Assembly: GCA_031177685.1 (NCBI GenBank)
Contig: JAPSGI010000001.1
Coordinates: 1 to 64,000 of the forward strand
DNA length: 64,000 nucleotides
Direction of reading: 5' to 3'
Origin: Solirubrobacteraceae bacterium
GTDB taxonomy: Bacteria > Actinomycetota > Thermoleophilia > Solirubrobacterales > Solirubrobacteraceae
In this document: one piece after another, positions 8,087 through 17,460 of the stretch
Layout: every line of letters begins with the position of its first letter
How positions within the stretch are numbered: the first letter of the stretch is position 1
Program-made: the position numbers and the translations under genes
Notes under the pieces: model-generated
The model's input: only the letters and a program-made list of their open reading frames with translations
What the model was told of the DNA's origin: nothing
The model's database searches: none

Positions 8087-9384
8087 CGAACTGGCTGAAA
8101 GAGGCGCCCTGGCAGAGTGATCAGGTCACCGCCGATGTGAAGCGAACCGTCTCCGAGATGCTGCTGCGCATCGAGGCCAACGGCGAGGCCGCCATCCGCG
8201 AGTACTCCAAGCAGCTCGACGACTGGGCCCCTGAGCGCTTCACGGTGACCGAGGACGAGCTGGTGCGCGCGGGCGACGCCATCGACGACGATCTGAAGGC
8301 CCACATCGCGTTCGCCCAGGAGCAAGTACGCAACTTCGCGCAGGCCCAACGCGACTCCATGCACGACCTTGAGGTCGAGACTCTGCCCGGAGTCGTCTTG
8401 GGGCATCGCCACATTCCGGTCCAACGTGTCGGGTCGTACGTGCCGGGTGGCCGGTACCCGATGCTGGCCTCCTCGTTCATGACGGTGATCGTTCCGCGGG
8501 TGGCCGGGGTTGAGACCGTGGTCGCGTGCGCGCCGCCTCGCGGAAGCACCGGCATTCATCCGGCCATGGCATTTGCCATGCACACCTCGGGCGCTCACCA
8601 CGTGGTCTGCCTAGGCGGCGTTCAAGCGCTTGCCGCGCTCACGTACGGCATCGAGGGTCTGCCGCCCGCAGACATCGTCGTAGGCGCCGGCAACGCGTAC
8701 GTGGCCGAGGCCAAGCGTCAGCTGTTTGGGAAGGTTGGCATCGACCTTCTGGCCGGCCCCACTGAGATCGGAATCATCGCCGACGCCTCAGCCGACGCCG
8801 AAGTGGTTGCCACCGATCTGCTCGGTCAGGCCGAGCACGGCCCAACGTCGCCGGCCATTCTGATCACCACCTCCAGAGAGCTGGGTGAGAAGGTGCTGAC
8901 CGAGATCGAGCGGCTGCTGCCGACCTGGCCCACCAGGGAGGTCTCGCAGACCTCATGGAACGCCTACGGCTCGGTGGCGGTTGTCGACGACGCCGACGAG
9001 GCGATCGCGCTCTCTGACGAGTACGCGCCCGAGCACCTGGAGCTGCAACTGGAAGACGAGCTGCTCGACTACTGCTTGGACAAGCTGCGTAACTACGGAT
9101 CGCTGTTCGTAGGCGAGCAGGCCACGGTCGCTTATGGGGACAAGGCGGTCGGCACCAATCACGTGCTGCCGACCGTTCGCGCCGCCCGCTATACCGGCGG
9201 GCTGTGGGTGGGCAAGTTCCTCAAGACCTGCACCTACCAGCGGCTGACCCCGCAAGGAACGAGCTTGGTGGCACCGGCGGTGGCCGCTATATCGCAGGCG
9301 GAGATGCTCGAAGGTCACGCTGAGACTGCGCTGCTGCGGCTGCGGCGGCTCCAGGCCGCGGAGGCCGGCCCTACCTGGGACTAA
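8083..9384 (+). CDS. Histidinol-dehydrogenase-like zinc alcohol dehydrogenase
   Basis: 433 residues. Fits the HisD family from end to end and keeps the zinc ligands and catalytic pair: Q and H in 'GQAEHGPTSP', E-H in 'EYAPEHLEL', D in 'GDKAVGTNHVLPT' and H in 'EGHAETALLR'. HisD-type enzymes oxidise a primary alcohol to a carboxylate in two NAD-dependent steps. The catabolic setting and absence of his genes argue against histidine synthesis. It resembles the branch that includes sulfopropanediol dehydrogenase HpsN, but the substrate is unknown. An SDR follows 10 bases later. Confidence 0.85.
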   Translation: MTNWLKEAPWQSDQVTADVKRTVSEMLLRIEANGEAAIREYSKQLDDWAPERFTVTEDELVRAGDAIDDDLKAHIAFAQEQVRNFAQAQRDSMHDLEVETLPGVVLGHRHIPVQRVGSYVPGGRYPMLASSFMTVIVPRVAGVETVVACAPPRGSTGIHPAMAFAMHTSGAHHVVCLGGVQALAALTYGIEGLPPADIVVGAGNAYVAEAKRQLFGKVGIDLLAGPTEIGIIADASADAEVVATDLLGQAEHGPTSPAILITTSRELGEKVLTEIERLLPTWPTREVSQTSWNAYGSVAVVDDADEAIALSDEYAPEHLELQLEDELLDYCLDKLRNYGSLFVGEQATVAYGDKAVGTNHVLPTVRAARYTGGLWVGKFLKTCTYQRLTPQGTSLVAPAVAAISQAEMLEGHAETALLRLRRLQAAEAGPTWD

Positions 9385-9394
9385 AGACCAGCTG

Positions 9395-10168
9395 ATGACT
9401 GCCCGACCCGAGTTCGGCGGCGACTACCGGCTGGCTGGCCAATGGGTGGCCGTGGTGGGCGCCAGCCGTGGCATCGGAGCGGAGACCGCGGTGGCCTGCG
9501 CCCAGGCCGGGGCGGAGCAGCTGCTTCTGCTGGGCCGCGACGAGCAGGCGCTGGCTGATGTAGCCGCCCGGGTTGAAGCGGCCGGGGCGTCAGCGAAAGT
9601 CGCGCGAGTCGATGTACGAGACGCCTCCGCGCTGGCGCGGTTCTTCTCTGACCTGCCTCGGCTGGACACGCTCATCTACAGCGCCGGTGTCAATCGGCCC
9701 GAGCCGTTCGTCGAAGTCAGCGAGCAAGTTCTCGATCTCCTGCTGGAGACGAATGTGCGCGGCGCCTTTCTGACGCTGCAAGCAGCGGCACGACACATGC
9801 TGGCTGCTGAGCGAGCAGGAACCCTGATCCTCGTCGGCTCGCAAATGGGCCACGTCGGCGCACGGCTGCGCACCGCCTATTGCGCCACCAAGCACGCCGT
9901 TGAGGGCTTGGTGAAAGCGGCAGCGGTAGAGCTGGGCCCGGCCGGTATTCGCGTGGTGAGCGTCGCTCCCACCTTTGTGCGAACCGAGTTGACCGCCGCG
10001 CAGCTCGATGACCCGGAAATAAGTCGGGAGCTGCTTGCACAGATCCCGCTGGGCCGGTTCGGGTCCGTGGCCGAGGTGGCGCAGACCATCGCCTTCCTGG
10101 CCTCCCCGGCAGCCGGGCTAATCACCGGATCGTCAGTCCGTGTCGACGGCGGCTGGACTGCCCGCTAG
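9395..10168 (+). CDS. Short-chain dehydrogenase/reductase
   Basis: 257 residues from ATG. Classical SDR: nucleotide-binding GASRGIG near residue 23, NxAG-like 'YSAGVNRP', catalytic S in 'LVGSQMG', Y and K in 'YCATKHA', and C-terminal 'GSSVRVDGGW'. It probably oxidises or reduces a hydroxyl of the island's substrate with NAD(P). It is in one transcript with the HisD-like gene and convergent with the aldolase gene, from which it is separated by about 108 bases with no evident gene. Confidence 0.9.
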   Translation: MTARPEFGGDYRLAGQWVAVVGASRGIGAETAVACAQAGAEQLLLLGRDEQALADVAARVEAAGASAKVARVDVRDASALARFFSDLPRLDTLIYSAGVNRPEPFVEVSEQVLDLLLETNVRGAFLTLQAAARHMLAAERAGTLILVGSQMGHVGARLRTAYCATKHAVEGLVKAAAVELGPAGIRVVSVAPTFVRTELTAAQLDDPEISRELLAQIPLGRFGSVAEVAQTIAFLASPAAGLITGSSVRVDGGWTAR

Positions 10169-10276
10169 GGTCGCCCATCAGCCACTTCCTCGAAGCGGGA
10201 GGCGCTCGGTCTCGTCACGACCGCATGTGGAGGCGCCGGACCGATGCGTGCCTACCATGAAGAAGACGCAACGCGA

Positions 10277-11038
10277 CTACCCGGCGCCGCGCAGCACGCT
10301 GGTGCGGGAAGCCAGGACCTCCCAGAACATCCGCACGTCCGAAGAGAAGATCACGGGGCCGCCGTCGGCGAGCGCCCGAGCGCGCGCCGGGTCGCCGCCC
10401 ACCGCCAACCCCCAACCCTTGCCGTGCGCCTGGGCCGCCCGGCGGACCGTGGCCAGTGTCTGGCAAATCTCTTGGTCGGCCAGCTGCATGGGCCGGCTGA
10501 CATCGAAGGAGTAGTCGCTGGAGCCCAGCACCAGCGCATCGCACACCTCGTGGGCAGCGAGCCGTTCGGCTGTTGCCACCGCCTGCTTGGACTCGACCTG
10601 CACGATGCAGGCTGGGCGTTGGCCGGGGGTTGGGACTCCGTCCGCCAGGGACGCGCGCCGAGGCGCAAATCCTCTTTCACCGAGTGGCGGGAAATGCACC
10701 CGTCGGGCAAACTCGGTCAACTGCTGCTCGGTCTCGACCCTCGGCAGCACGATGCCATCCACACCTGTGTCGAGTAGCGCGCCCAGGTTCTCGCTGTCCG
10801 GGCTGGTCAGCCGCACCATCGACTTCGCACCGCCTGCGGATACGGCGATCACCAGCGCTAGGACGTCGCTCAGCGACAAGGCGCTGTGCTCGAGGTCGAT
10901 CCACACGACATCGAAGTGCGCGGCTACCGCTTCGCAGAACACCGGATCACGCGTAGACAGCACCGTGGTCAGCAGCGAGCTGGGCGACGCTCGCAGAGTT
11001 GCTGCGAGCTCGCTACCGCTTTGGGCGACGCCGAGCAT
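10277..11038 (-). CDS. HpcH/HpaI-family class II aldolase
   Basis: 253 residues from ATG 11038; an in-frame TTG at 11062 would add 8 residues but lies inside the operator-like motif. Family features: 'VWIDLEHSALS', 'GFAPRRAS', the metal ligand E in 'VQVESKQA' and D in 'LGSSDYSFDVS'. Such aldolases cleave 4-hydroxy-2-oxo acids to pyruvate (or a related oxo acid) and an aldehyde using a divalent metal. It is likely the carbon-carbon cleavage step of the island pathway. Divergent from the IolD-like gene. Confidence 0.85.
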   Translation of the reverse strand: MLGVAQSGSELAATLRASPSSLLTTVLSTRDPVFCEAVAAHFDVVWIDLEHSALSLSDVLALVIAVSAGGAKSMVRLTSPDSENLGALLDTGVDGIVLPRVETEQQLTEFARRVHFPPLGERGFAPRRASLADGVPTPGQRPACIVQVESKQAVATAERLAAHEVCDALVLGSSDYSFDVSRPMQLADQEICQTLATVRRAAQAHGKGWGLAVGGDPARARALADGGPVIFSSDVRMFWEVLASRTSVLRGAG

Positions 11039-11059
11039 AGCCCCATCATGACGGTCTTT

Positions 11060-11077
11060 CAATCATTAGACAAGTCC
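11060..11077 (-). promoter_or_regulatory. Island operator-like motif, site B1
   Basis: Read on the minus strand: TTGTCTAATGATTGAA. It shares the TAATGATTGAA core with site B2 and lies just upstream of the aldolase ATG, in the same orientation relative to its gene as sites A, B2 and D. It is weaker than A or D. It is inferred to be a binding site for the island's GntR regulator. Confidence 0.4.
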
Positions 11078-11112
11078 CACACGCAGCCTTCCAGCCCGTC
11101 GTACCGCGGCTC

Positions 11113-11131
11113 ATCCAATGATTGAATAACT
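11113..11131 (+). promoter_or_regulatory. Island operator-like motif, site B2
   Basis: ATCCAATGATTGAATAACT. The TGATTGAATAACT part matches site D (TGATTAGATAACT) in 11 of 13 bases. It lies about 18 bases before the ATG of the IolD-like gene. Confidence 0.5.
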
Positions 11132-11148
11132 AAGGTAGCATTCTGGCT

Positions 11149-13044
11149 ATGAGCACCTCCTCTGGGGCGCGAGCAGGCGCCGGCACAGTACGTATCACCG
11201 TCGGACAGGCCCTTGTGCGGTACTTGGCCGCACAGCATTCCGAGCGGGACGGCCAGCGCCGCAGGCTCATTCCCGCCATGTTCGGCATCTTCGGCCACGG
11301 CAACGTGGCCGGGGTGGGTCAGGCGCTCGAGCAGCATTCGGACCTGATGCCGTACCTGCAGCCCAAGAACGAGCAGGGGATGGTGCATGCGGCGATCGGC
11401 TACGCGCGCGCGAACGCCGGCCTGGCCACCCTTGCCTGCTCAGCGTCGATCGGTCCCGGGGCCACCAACATGCTCACCGGCGCAGCTACGGCGACGGTCA
11501 ATCGCGTGCCGGTGTTGCTGTTGCCATCGGACACCTTCGCCTCTCGGCTGCAGGGACCGCCGATGCAGGCGGTAGACAACCCTGCACTGGGCGACGTGTC
11601 GGTGAACGACGCGTTCCGGCCGGTGAGCGTGTTCTTCGACCGCATCAGCCGGCCGGAGCAACTGATGGCCGCGCTGCCGGCGGCGATGGCCGCCTTGCTG
11701 GAGCAGGGTCGCGCCGGGGCGGTCACGTTGTGCCTGCACCAAGACGTCCAGGCAGAGGCCTACGACTTCCCCGAGTCCATGTTCGAGGAGCGTACGTGGC
11801 TGGTCGCCCGGCGCCCGCCGGCCGCTGAGCAGCTAGCCGCGGCGGTTGAGCTTCTGGGTTCGAGCCAGCGACCGCTGATCATCGCGGGAGGCGGGGTGCG
11901 CATCTCCGAGGCCCACCAAGCGCTTCGCGCGTTCGCGGAAACCCATGGCGTTCCGGTGGCTGAGACCTCGGCCGGCAAGGGCTCGCTGCAGGGCTCCGAA
12001 CTTGGCCTGGGCGCAATCGGTCATTCCGGTACCAGGGCCTCAAACCGGCTGGCACGCGAAGCAGACGTCGTGCTTTGCGTGGGCACGCGGTTGATCGACC
12101 TGACCACTGGGTCGAACACGTTGTTCCAAGACCCCCAGGTGCGATTCGTTTCAATCAATCAGGACGTCTTCGACGCCAACAAGCTGGGCGCGGCGGCCGT
12201 GCAAGCAGACGCCAGATTGGGTTTGGAGTCGATGAGCCGGCGGCTCGCCGAGCTGGGTTGGTCTGCGCCAAGCGATTGGACGGGCCGAGCAGCGCAGGCC
12301 AAGCGGCAATGGACGGCTGACTTGGAGGCCGACCTCGCCCCTCGCGACGGCGAGGGCCTGACCCAGGGCCAAGCGCTTCGCGAACTGAACCGCCATGCCG
12401 GCCCGTCTGACTCGCTGGTGGTCGCCTCCGGGACGCCGCACGTCGATGTACACAAGCTCTGGGACAGCTCCGCTGGCACCAAGGTGATGATGGAGGTGGG
12501 CTTTTCGACCATGGGCCACGAGATTCCGGCCGGCCTGGGGCTCCGGATGGCCCAGGGCCCAGAGGGGGAGGTGTTCGTCGTGATCGGCGACGGGACCTAT
12601 CTGATGGGCCATACCGAGCTGGTCACGGGATTGCAGGAAGGTCTCAAGGTCACCGTCGTGGTGTTCGAAAACCACGGCTACCAGTCGATTCACGCTCTGC
12701 AGCGCGGTCGCACGGGACGGTCTTTCGGGCTGGAGTTTCGCCAGCGGGCAGGGGGAACTTTGAGCGGCGACTACGTCAAACTCGATCTGGTAGCCAACGC
12801 GCGCTCCTACGGCTGCGCCGCCTACTACGCGCAAACGACTGACGAGGTGGCTGAGGCGTTGGCAGCTGCCGCCAGCCAGCCGCTGCCGGCGGTGGTCGTG
12901 ATCAAGACCGAACCGCACCGGCTGCTGTTGGATTCGGAGTGCTGGTGGGATGTCGGAGTAGCGGAAGTCTCTACCCGGCCCGAGACTCAGGAGGCGGAAC
13001 GCCGTTGGGCGGCCGGGCGCGAGCAGATGCGGTGGTTCGGGTGA
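11149..13044 (+). CDS. IolD-like ThDP-dependent cyclic-dione hydrolase
   Basis: 631 residues, the usual length for 3D-(3,5/4)-trihydroxycyclohexane-1,2-dione hydrolase. The N-terminal ThDP (PYR) domain has the IolD phrase 'MFGIFGHGNVAGVGQALEQ' and the catalytic Glu in 'PKNEQGMVHAA' (E75). A central transhydrogenase-like domain and a C-terminal PP domain follow, with 'VIGDGTYLMG...FENHGYQS' for Mg-ThDP near residue 480. IolD opens a cyclic 1,2-dione in inositol breakdown. No other inositol gene is visible here, so the true substrate may be a related cyclitol. First gene of a three-gene coupled operon. Confidence 0.88.
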   Translation: MSTSSGARAGAGTVRITVGQALVRYLAAQHSERDGQRRRLIPAMFGIFGHGNVAGVGQALEQHSDLMPYLQPKNEQGMVHAAIGYARANAGLATLACSASIGPGATNMLTGAATATVNRVPVLLLPSDTFASRLQGPPMQAVDNPALGDVSVNDAFRPVSVFFDRISRPEQLMAALPAAMAALLEQGRAGAVTLCLHQDVQAEAYDFPESMFEERTWLVARRPPAAEQLAAAVELLGSSQRPLIIAGGGVRISEAHQALRAFAETHGVPVAETSAGKGSLQGSELGLGAIGHSGTRASNRLAREADVVLCVGTRLIDLTTGSNTLFQDPQVRFVSINQDVFDANKLGAAAVQADARLGLESMSRRLAELGWSAPSDWTGRAAQAKRQWTADLEADLAPRDGEGLTQGQALRELNRHAGPSDSLVVASGTPHVDVHKLWDSSAGTKVMMEVGFSTMGHEIPAGLGLRMAQGPEGEVFVVIGDGTYLMGHTELVTGLQEGLKVTVVVFENHGYQSIHALQRGRTGRSFGLEFRQRAGGTLSGDYVKLDLVANARSYGCAAYYAQTTDEVAEALAAAASQPLPAVVVIKTEPHRLLLDSECWWDVGVAEVSTRPETQEAERRWAAGREQMRWFG

Positions 13045-14009
13045 GGAGCGTTATCTCGACCGCGCAGATTCCGGATACCGGCCATCGCGCCTTTGCCAGC
13101 ATCGGCCCGGTTCATGTTCTCAACAGCGATTCCAGCCTCCTTGAGAAGGCAGAGGTGCTGATCGTTCGGGCCGAGAGACTTACCGAGGCTGACTTGGGCC
13201 GCGCCGGCAAGCTGCGCGTGATCGCTCGAACCGGAGTGGGTGTGGACAACATCGATGTTGCGGCGGCTACGCGAATGGGCATCCCGGTGGTATTCGCCCC
13301 CGGCGCGGGGGTTCGGCCGATCGCCGAAGGCGCGATGGCTCTGATCCTCGCGGCGGCCAAACGACTCGGTGAGCTCGGTGCGGTCCTGCGCCAGGATCTC
13401 TGGCCGACTCGCTACGCGCTGGAGCCGCTCGATCTGAAGGGAGCGACGCTCGGCATCGTGGGCTTCGGCCGCATCGGCCGCGAGGTCGCCAAGCTTGCGG
13501 CCTCGTTCGGAATGCGAATCCTCGCATGCGATCCGATCGCTGAGCCGGCCGTCCTCGACGGCGACGGTGTGGGCGTTGAGTTCGTGGATTTGCCCGACCT
13601 GATGAAGGCGGCGGACGTGGTGTCGCTGCACTGCCCGCTTACAGACGAGACCCGTGGAATGATCGACGCTGAGGCGATGGCGTCCATGAAGCCCGGCGCC
13701 ATCTTGGTCAACGTGGCGCGCGGAGGAGTGGTAGCTAGCGACCAGGTGCTGATCGACGCGCTGGAGCGCGGCCAACTCAGCGGCTTGGGTCTAGATGTCT
13801 TTGAACAGGAACCTCCGGCGCCTGACAGTCCGCTGCTCGTGGATCCGCGCGTGATCTGCACTCCACACACCATCGGTCTGACGCGGCAATGGAATCAGCG
13901 GGTGTTCTCTTCGCTCGCGGCGGACGTGACGCGTGTGCTTGCGGGGCAAGAGCCTCAGCACCTGGCCAATCCAGCTGCGCTCAGCGGCGCCGGCTCGGCG
14001 GCGTCATGA
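13041..14009 (+). CDS. D-2-hydroxyacid dehydrogenase (phosphoglycerate-dehydrogenase-like)
   Basis: 322 residues from a GTG that overlaps the IolD-like stop (GTGA). Contains 'GVGVDNIDVAAA', the NAD-binding 'LGIVGFGRIGREVA' (about residue 140), catalytic R in 'VNVARGGVV', E in 'DVFEQEPP' and H in 'CTPHTIGLT'. Family members interconvert 2-oxo acids and D-2-hydroxy acids. It lacks the C-terminal ACT/ASB domains of serine-pathway SerA, which supports a catabolic role. Its stop overlaps the next start (ATGA). Confidence 0.88.
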   Translation: MRSVISTAQIPDTGHRAFASIGPVHVLNSDSSLLEKAEVLIVRAERLTEADLGRAGKLRVIARTGVGVDNIDVAAATRMGIPVVFAPGAGVRPIAEGAMALILAAAKRLGELGAVLRQDLWPTRYALEPLDLKGATLGIVGFGRIGREVAKLAASFGMRILACDPIAEPAVLDGDGVGVEFVDLPDLMKAADVVSLHCPLTDETRGMIDAEAMASMKPGAILVNVARGGVVASDQVLIDALERGQLSGLGLDVFEQEPPAPDSPLLVDPRVICTPHTIGLTRQWNQRVFSSLAADVTRVLAGQEPQHLANPAALSGAGSAAS

Positions 14010-14884
14010 GCCAAGCTCGTGCGCTTGCACTGGGCCCAGACGAGCTCGGCGAAGGCATCGGCTGGCTGGCCGAGACCCAGTCCTTGCTACGCGTAGACAT
14101 CCTCAGAGGGCTCATTCATCGAGTACAGGGCGCGCTAACCGCGGAGCCCGTCGTGGAAACGCAGAGCTTTGAGGGCGAGGTCGGCTTCGCTCTCCCCCGG
14201 CGCTCGGGAGGCTTCGTCATTGGCGTCGAGCAGCGGCTCGAGCTGATCGCAGCTGACGGCACGCGGTCGTTGCTCTTAGAGCTCGACGAGCCATCGGACC
14301 ATCGCTTCAACGACGCCATCGGCGACGCGCTCGGCCGGTTGTGGGCAGGAACCTTTGCCAGAGAGAGGCGACGAGGCGCCGCCAATCTCTACCGCATTGA
14401 CCCGGACGGCAGCATTGAGCTGGTGCTAGACGGCCTCACCATCGCCAACGGCTTGGGTTGGCTCGACGATGGCGAGCGACTGCACTTCATCGATTCGCCC
14501 ACCCAGCGCGTAGAGGTCTTCGACGTCGACATCGCCGCGGGCACCCTCTCGGGTAGGCGAACGCTGGCCGAGGTACCGGTCGAAGCGGGGGCCCCCGACG
14601 GCTTGTGCGTCGACGACCAGGACGGGACATGGGTGGCGCTGTTCGGCGGCGGTGCGGTGCGCCGTTACAGTCGCGAGGGAGGGCTGACCGAAGAGGTGAC
14701 GCTGCCCGTGCCGCATGTGACGAACGTGTGCCTGGGCGGCGCCGAGCTCGCTGATTTGTTCATCACCACAACGCGTCACCGGCTCAGCGACCAAGAGCGC
14801 CAGCAGTTGCCCCAAGCCGGGCGGGTGTTCCACGCGCCGGTGGAGGTGGCCGCGCCCGGCGGCTTGGCTGCGTTCGCCGGCTGA
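14006..14884 (+). CDS. SMP-30/gluconolactonase-like lactonase
   Basis: 292 residues. Six-bladed propeller lactonase of the SMP-30 family; metal-site residues appear as E in 'GEGIGWLAE', N and D in 'RFNDAIGDALGRLWAGT', N in 'TIANGLGWLDDG' and D in 'GAPDGLCVDDQDG'. Such enzymes hydrolyse sugar or sugar-acid lactones. It is coupled by ATGA to the dehydrogenase gene. In this setting it probably opens a lactone formed by one of the SDRs, which is inference. Confidence 0.85.
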   Translation: MSQARALALGPDELGEGIGWLAETQSLLRVDILRGLIHRVQGALTAEPVVETQSFEGEVGFALPRRSGGFVIGVEQRLELIAADGTRSLLLELDEPSDHRFNDAIGDALGRLWAGTFARERRRGAANLYRIDPDGSIELVLDGLTIANGLGWLDDGERLHFIDSPTQRVEVFDVDIAAGTLSGRRTLAEVPVEAGAPDGLCVDDQDGTWVALFGGGAVRRYSREGGLTEEVTLPVPHVTNVCLGGAELADLFITTTRHRLSDQERQQLPQAGRVFHAPVEVAAPGGLAAFAG

Positions 14885-14888
14885 TCCT

Positions 14889-15671
14889 CTACAGCGGATC
14901 GCGAAAGAAACTCGACCGGGCCGAGGTTCCGCCATCGACATAGATGACCTGGCCGGTGATCCAGCGGCTACCCGCGCCGCACAAGAGCGCCACGAGCGGC
15001 GCCACGTCAGCCGGAAAACCCACACGTCCGGCCGGGATAGCCCCCGCGTAGGCGTCTGACTGATAGCCCGGGCGCTCGTGGTAGCGAGGCACCTCCACCA
15101 CGCCCGGCGCCACCGCATTGACTGTGATCTGCTCCGGCGCCAGCTCAACTGCCAACGCACGCGTGAGCGCATCGATGCCGCCCTTGCTGGCGGCATACGC
15201 CGCGAACCGCGGCAAGCCGGCGCCACCATGGATGGAGGAGATGTTCACGATGGAGCCGCCGGCCTCACCCATGGCCGCCCGAGCAGCTTGGGCGCAGAGG
15301 AAGTACCCGCGCAGATTGAGACCGATGAGCGCGTCGAAATCGGCTGCGCTGGTCTGAGCGAACGGCTGCTCGAGCGTGCGGCCGGCGTTATTGATCAGCG
15401 CGTCCAGGCCGCCCAGCGCCTCGGCCGCTTCGGCGACTAGCCGACCTGGCACCGCGGGCTCGCCGAGATCGCCCCGAAAGCTCTCCGCCCGCGCGCCGAC
15501 GTCGGAGAGCATCGCCAGCGTTTCGTCCGGGCTCGATGAGGCAGTGTGAAGGGCGACCCGGGCGCCTTGCCGCCCCAGCTCCACGGCGATCCCCTGCCCA
15601 ATGCCCACCCCGGCGCCCGTAACCAGTATCCGGCTGCCGGCAAGCGGCGCGATGTCGACGTCAGTACTCAC
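14889..15671 (-). CDS. Short-chain dehydrogenase/reductase
   Basis: 260 residues from GTG 15671 (a TTG 27 bases upstream is also in frame). Classical SDR: '[12 protein letters not shown]' near residue 15, '[10 protein letters not shown]', S in 'NISSIHGG', Y and K in 'YAASKGG', C-terminal '[12 protein letters not shown]'. It is convergent with the lactonase (stops 4 bases apart) and probably transcribed alone or with the DegT gene. The substrate is unknown, but pairing with an SMP-30 lactonase suggests a sugar or cyclitol dehydrogenase. Confidence 0.88.
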   Translation of the reverse strand: MSTDVDIAPLAGSRILVTGAGVGIGQGIAVELGRQGARVALHTASSSPDETLAMLSDVGARAESFRGDLGEPAVPGRLVAEAAEALGGLDALINNAGRTLEQPFAQTSAADFDALIGLNLRGYFLCAQAARAAMGEAGGSIVNISSIHGGAGLPRFAAYAASKGGIDALTRALAVELAPEQITVNAVAPGVVEVPRYHERPGYQSDAYAGAIPAGRVGFPADVAPLVALLCGAGSRWITGQVIYVDGGTSARSSFFRDPL

Positions 15672-15935
15672 GAGAGCCCATCCTTCGGCGGTGGTCAACC
15701 ATGGAGATCAAGTGACTAGAACGCATGTCGGAGACTACGACACTACCGCGTCGCCCAAGGCGATCGCGCCGTGCCCAAGCATTCGTCGTGGCCAGGGACG
15801 ACGTCACCGACCAGGCCCTCTCGGGCTACGTCGCCGCCCATCGAACGCGACCGGGCCCAGGTTGGCGGCTAGAGATCGAACTCCCTCCCGCGACGCCCTG
15901 GTAGCCGTGGGGCGGCGAAGCCGTCAGCGCGGCGC
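15672..15935. other. Short region without an intact gene
   Basis: 264 bases between the SDR and DegT genes. One weak copy of the island motif (GTGACTAGAAC, 15712-15722) lies upstream of the SDR start. On the plus strand, about 15790-15903 reads as a short open frame ending in TAG (containing 'VTDQALSGYVAAHR' and 'GWRLEIELPPATPW'), which looks like the C-terminal stump of a lost gene. Nothing else is recognisable. Confidence 0.35.
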
Positions 15936-17300
15936 TCAAGCCGCCCGCGCGGGCTCGCCCTGCATCCCCGCCGAGCGGTTGAACTCCGTCACCTGTCGAG
16001 ACGACTCGGGGATCTCGAAGGGCGCGGCGAGCAGCTCGTCGGCCGCCGCAAGCACCTTCTCGATGGCGGCGGCGTAGGCGTCGATCGTCTCCTCGCGCTG
16101 GACGCTCAGGGGGATCGCGCCGGTGCCGAGCACGAGCGAGCTTTCGCAGATGCTCAGCGCCACGGGGTAGGCCTGCGGGTCCCACGGCTTCAGGTCCTCG
16201 TCGCGCAGCGAGGTGTGCCATGGCACGATCGGATCGCGCCGGAAGGTCGGGTACGCGGGTAGCGGGTGGTGCTGCCACAGCGTCGCCGGCACGCCCTCCG
16301 CGTTGAGCGCGGCGACCACGCGGTCGCGCAGCTCGCAGGGTTCACGGCCCGCGTCCAGCGCGACCGTGTCGATGCCGAGGCGGTAGATGTACCAAACGCT
16401 GTTGCGGTCCCCTGGGATCAGCGGCGTGATCACCCCGTCGACCGCGTCGAGGCGCTCGGTCAACCGCCGCGCGTTGCGCTCGGCCGCCTCGTTGTAGGCG
16501 TCGAGACGCCTGAGCTGGGAGCGTGCCAGCGCGGCGGGCAGCTCATGGGCGCGGTAGTTGAAACCGAGGCCATGGGACCAGTAGCGACGACCGAAGGGCG
16601 GGTCCTCGGACGGGAGATCCTCACCCATGTAGCGCAGGCGATCCGCCGCCGTGACGAGCTCGGTCTCGTCGGTGACGAAGAGCCCGCCCTCACCACCGGC
16701 GAGGTTCTTGGTGGCGTTGAGGCTGGCCCCCGCGCAGCGGCCGAAGTTGCTGACGCGCTTGCCCTTGTAGCGCGCCCCATGCGCCTGCGAGGAGTCTTCG
16801 ACGACGTCCAGGTCGTGCTTGGCGGCGATCGCCAGCAGCTCGTCGAGGTCGGCCGGCATGCCGTGCAGATGGACGATCATCAGCGCGCGCGTGCGCTCGT
16901 TGATCAACTCCTCGACGCGTTCTGGATCGATGTTGTAGGTGCGCGGCTGCACGTCGCAGAACACCGGAGTCGCGCCCGCCTGAGCGATCGGCATCGCGCT
17001 CCCGACGTAGGTGAACGCCGGCACGATCACCTCGTCCCCCGGGCCGATGCCGAGCGTCACCAAACACGCGTGCAGGGCGGCGGTGCCGGCGTTGAACGGC
17101 AGGCAGTGCGCGACGCCGTTGTAGGCCGCGTACTCGGCAGCCAGGGCAGGCGCCTCGACCGACCCTCCGCCCGTGAAGATGCCGCGGTCGAGCACCGCCT
17201 CGATGGCAGCTCGATCCTCCTGGCGAATTTCCGGCCAGCGGCGCAGCGAACCGGGGTCGAGGGTGGGCGAGCCACCGAGAACGGCAAGTTGCTCAGACAT
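15936..17300 (-). CDS. DegT/DnrJ/EryC1-family PLP aminotransferase
   Basis: 454 residues from ATG 17300. PLP-fold aminotransferase of the sugar/aminocyclitol type: 'FNAGTAALHACL' near residue 69, 'VIVPAFTYVG', the PLP-pyridine Asp in 'VVEDSSQAHGA' (D169) and the Schiff-base Lys in 'LNATKNLAGGEGG' (K198). With the lysine present it is an aminotransferase and not a dehydratase. It could remove an amino group from an aminocyclitol or amino sugar entering the pathway, or add one. Site D lies directly upstream. A C-terminal tail of about 25 residues is longer than usual. Confidence 0.88.
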   Translation of the reverse strand: MSEQLAVLGGSPTLDPGSLRRWPEIRQEDRAAIEAVLDRGIFTGGGSVEAPALAAEYAAYNGVAHCLPFNAGTAALHACLVTLGIGPGDEVIVPAFTYVGSAMPIAQAGATPVFCDVQPRTYNIDPERVEELINERTRALMIVHLHGMPADLDELLAIAAKHDLDVVEDSSQAHGARYKGKRVSNFGRCAGASLNATKNLAGGEGGLFVTDETELVTAADRLRYMGEDLPSEDPPFGRRYWSHGLGFNYRAHELPAALARSQLRRLDAYNEAAERNARRLTERLDAVDGVITPLIPGDRNSVWYIYRLGIDTVALDAGREPCELRDRVVAALNAEGVPATLWQHHPLPAYPTFRRDPIVPWHTSLRDEDLKPWDPQAYPVALSICESSLVLGTGAIPLSVQREETIDAYAAAIEKVLAAADELLAAPFEIPESSRQVTEFNRSAGMQGEPARAA

Positions 17301-17327
17301 GGGTCACTCCAATAGACCAGTGCACAC

Positions 17328-17346
17328 CCAGTTATCTAATCACTCG
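17328..17346 (-). promoter_or_regulatory. Island operator-like motif, site D
   Basis: On the plus strand CCAGTTATCTAATCACTCG; on the minus strand it reads GTGATTAGATAACTGG toward the DegT gene, whose ATG is 28 bases away. It is the closest match to site A at the opposite end of the island. Confidence 0.55.
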
Positions 17347-17460
17347 ACATCATGGTCCGTCAAGGCCCCTCACGCGGGGATTTCGCGAGCGTGGCGCGGC
17401 GGGGTGCTTCGGCGTCGACGTCGATCTCCTCTTCGGAAATGCTGCTGTAAGCTTGGTCCG

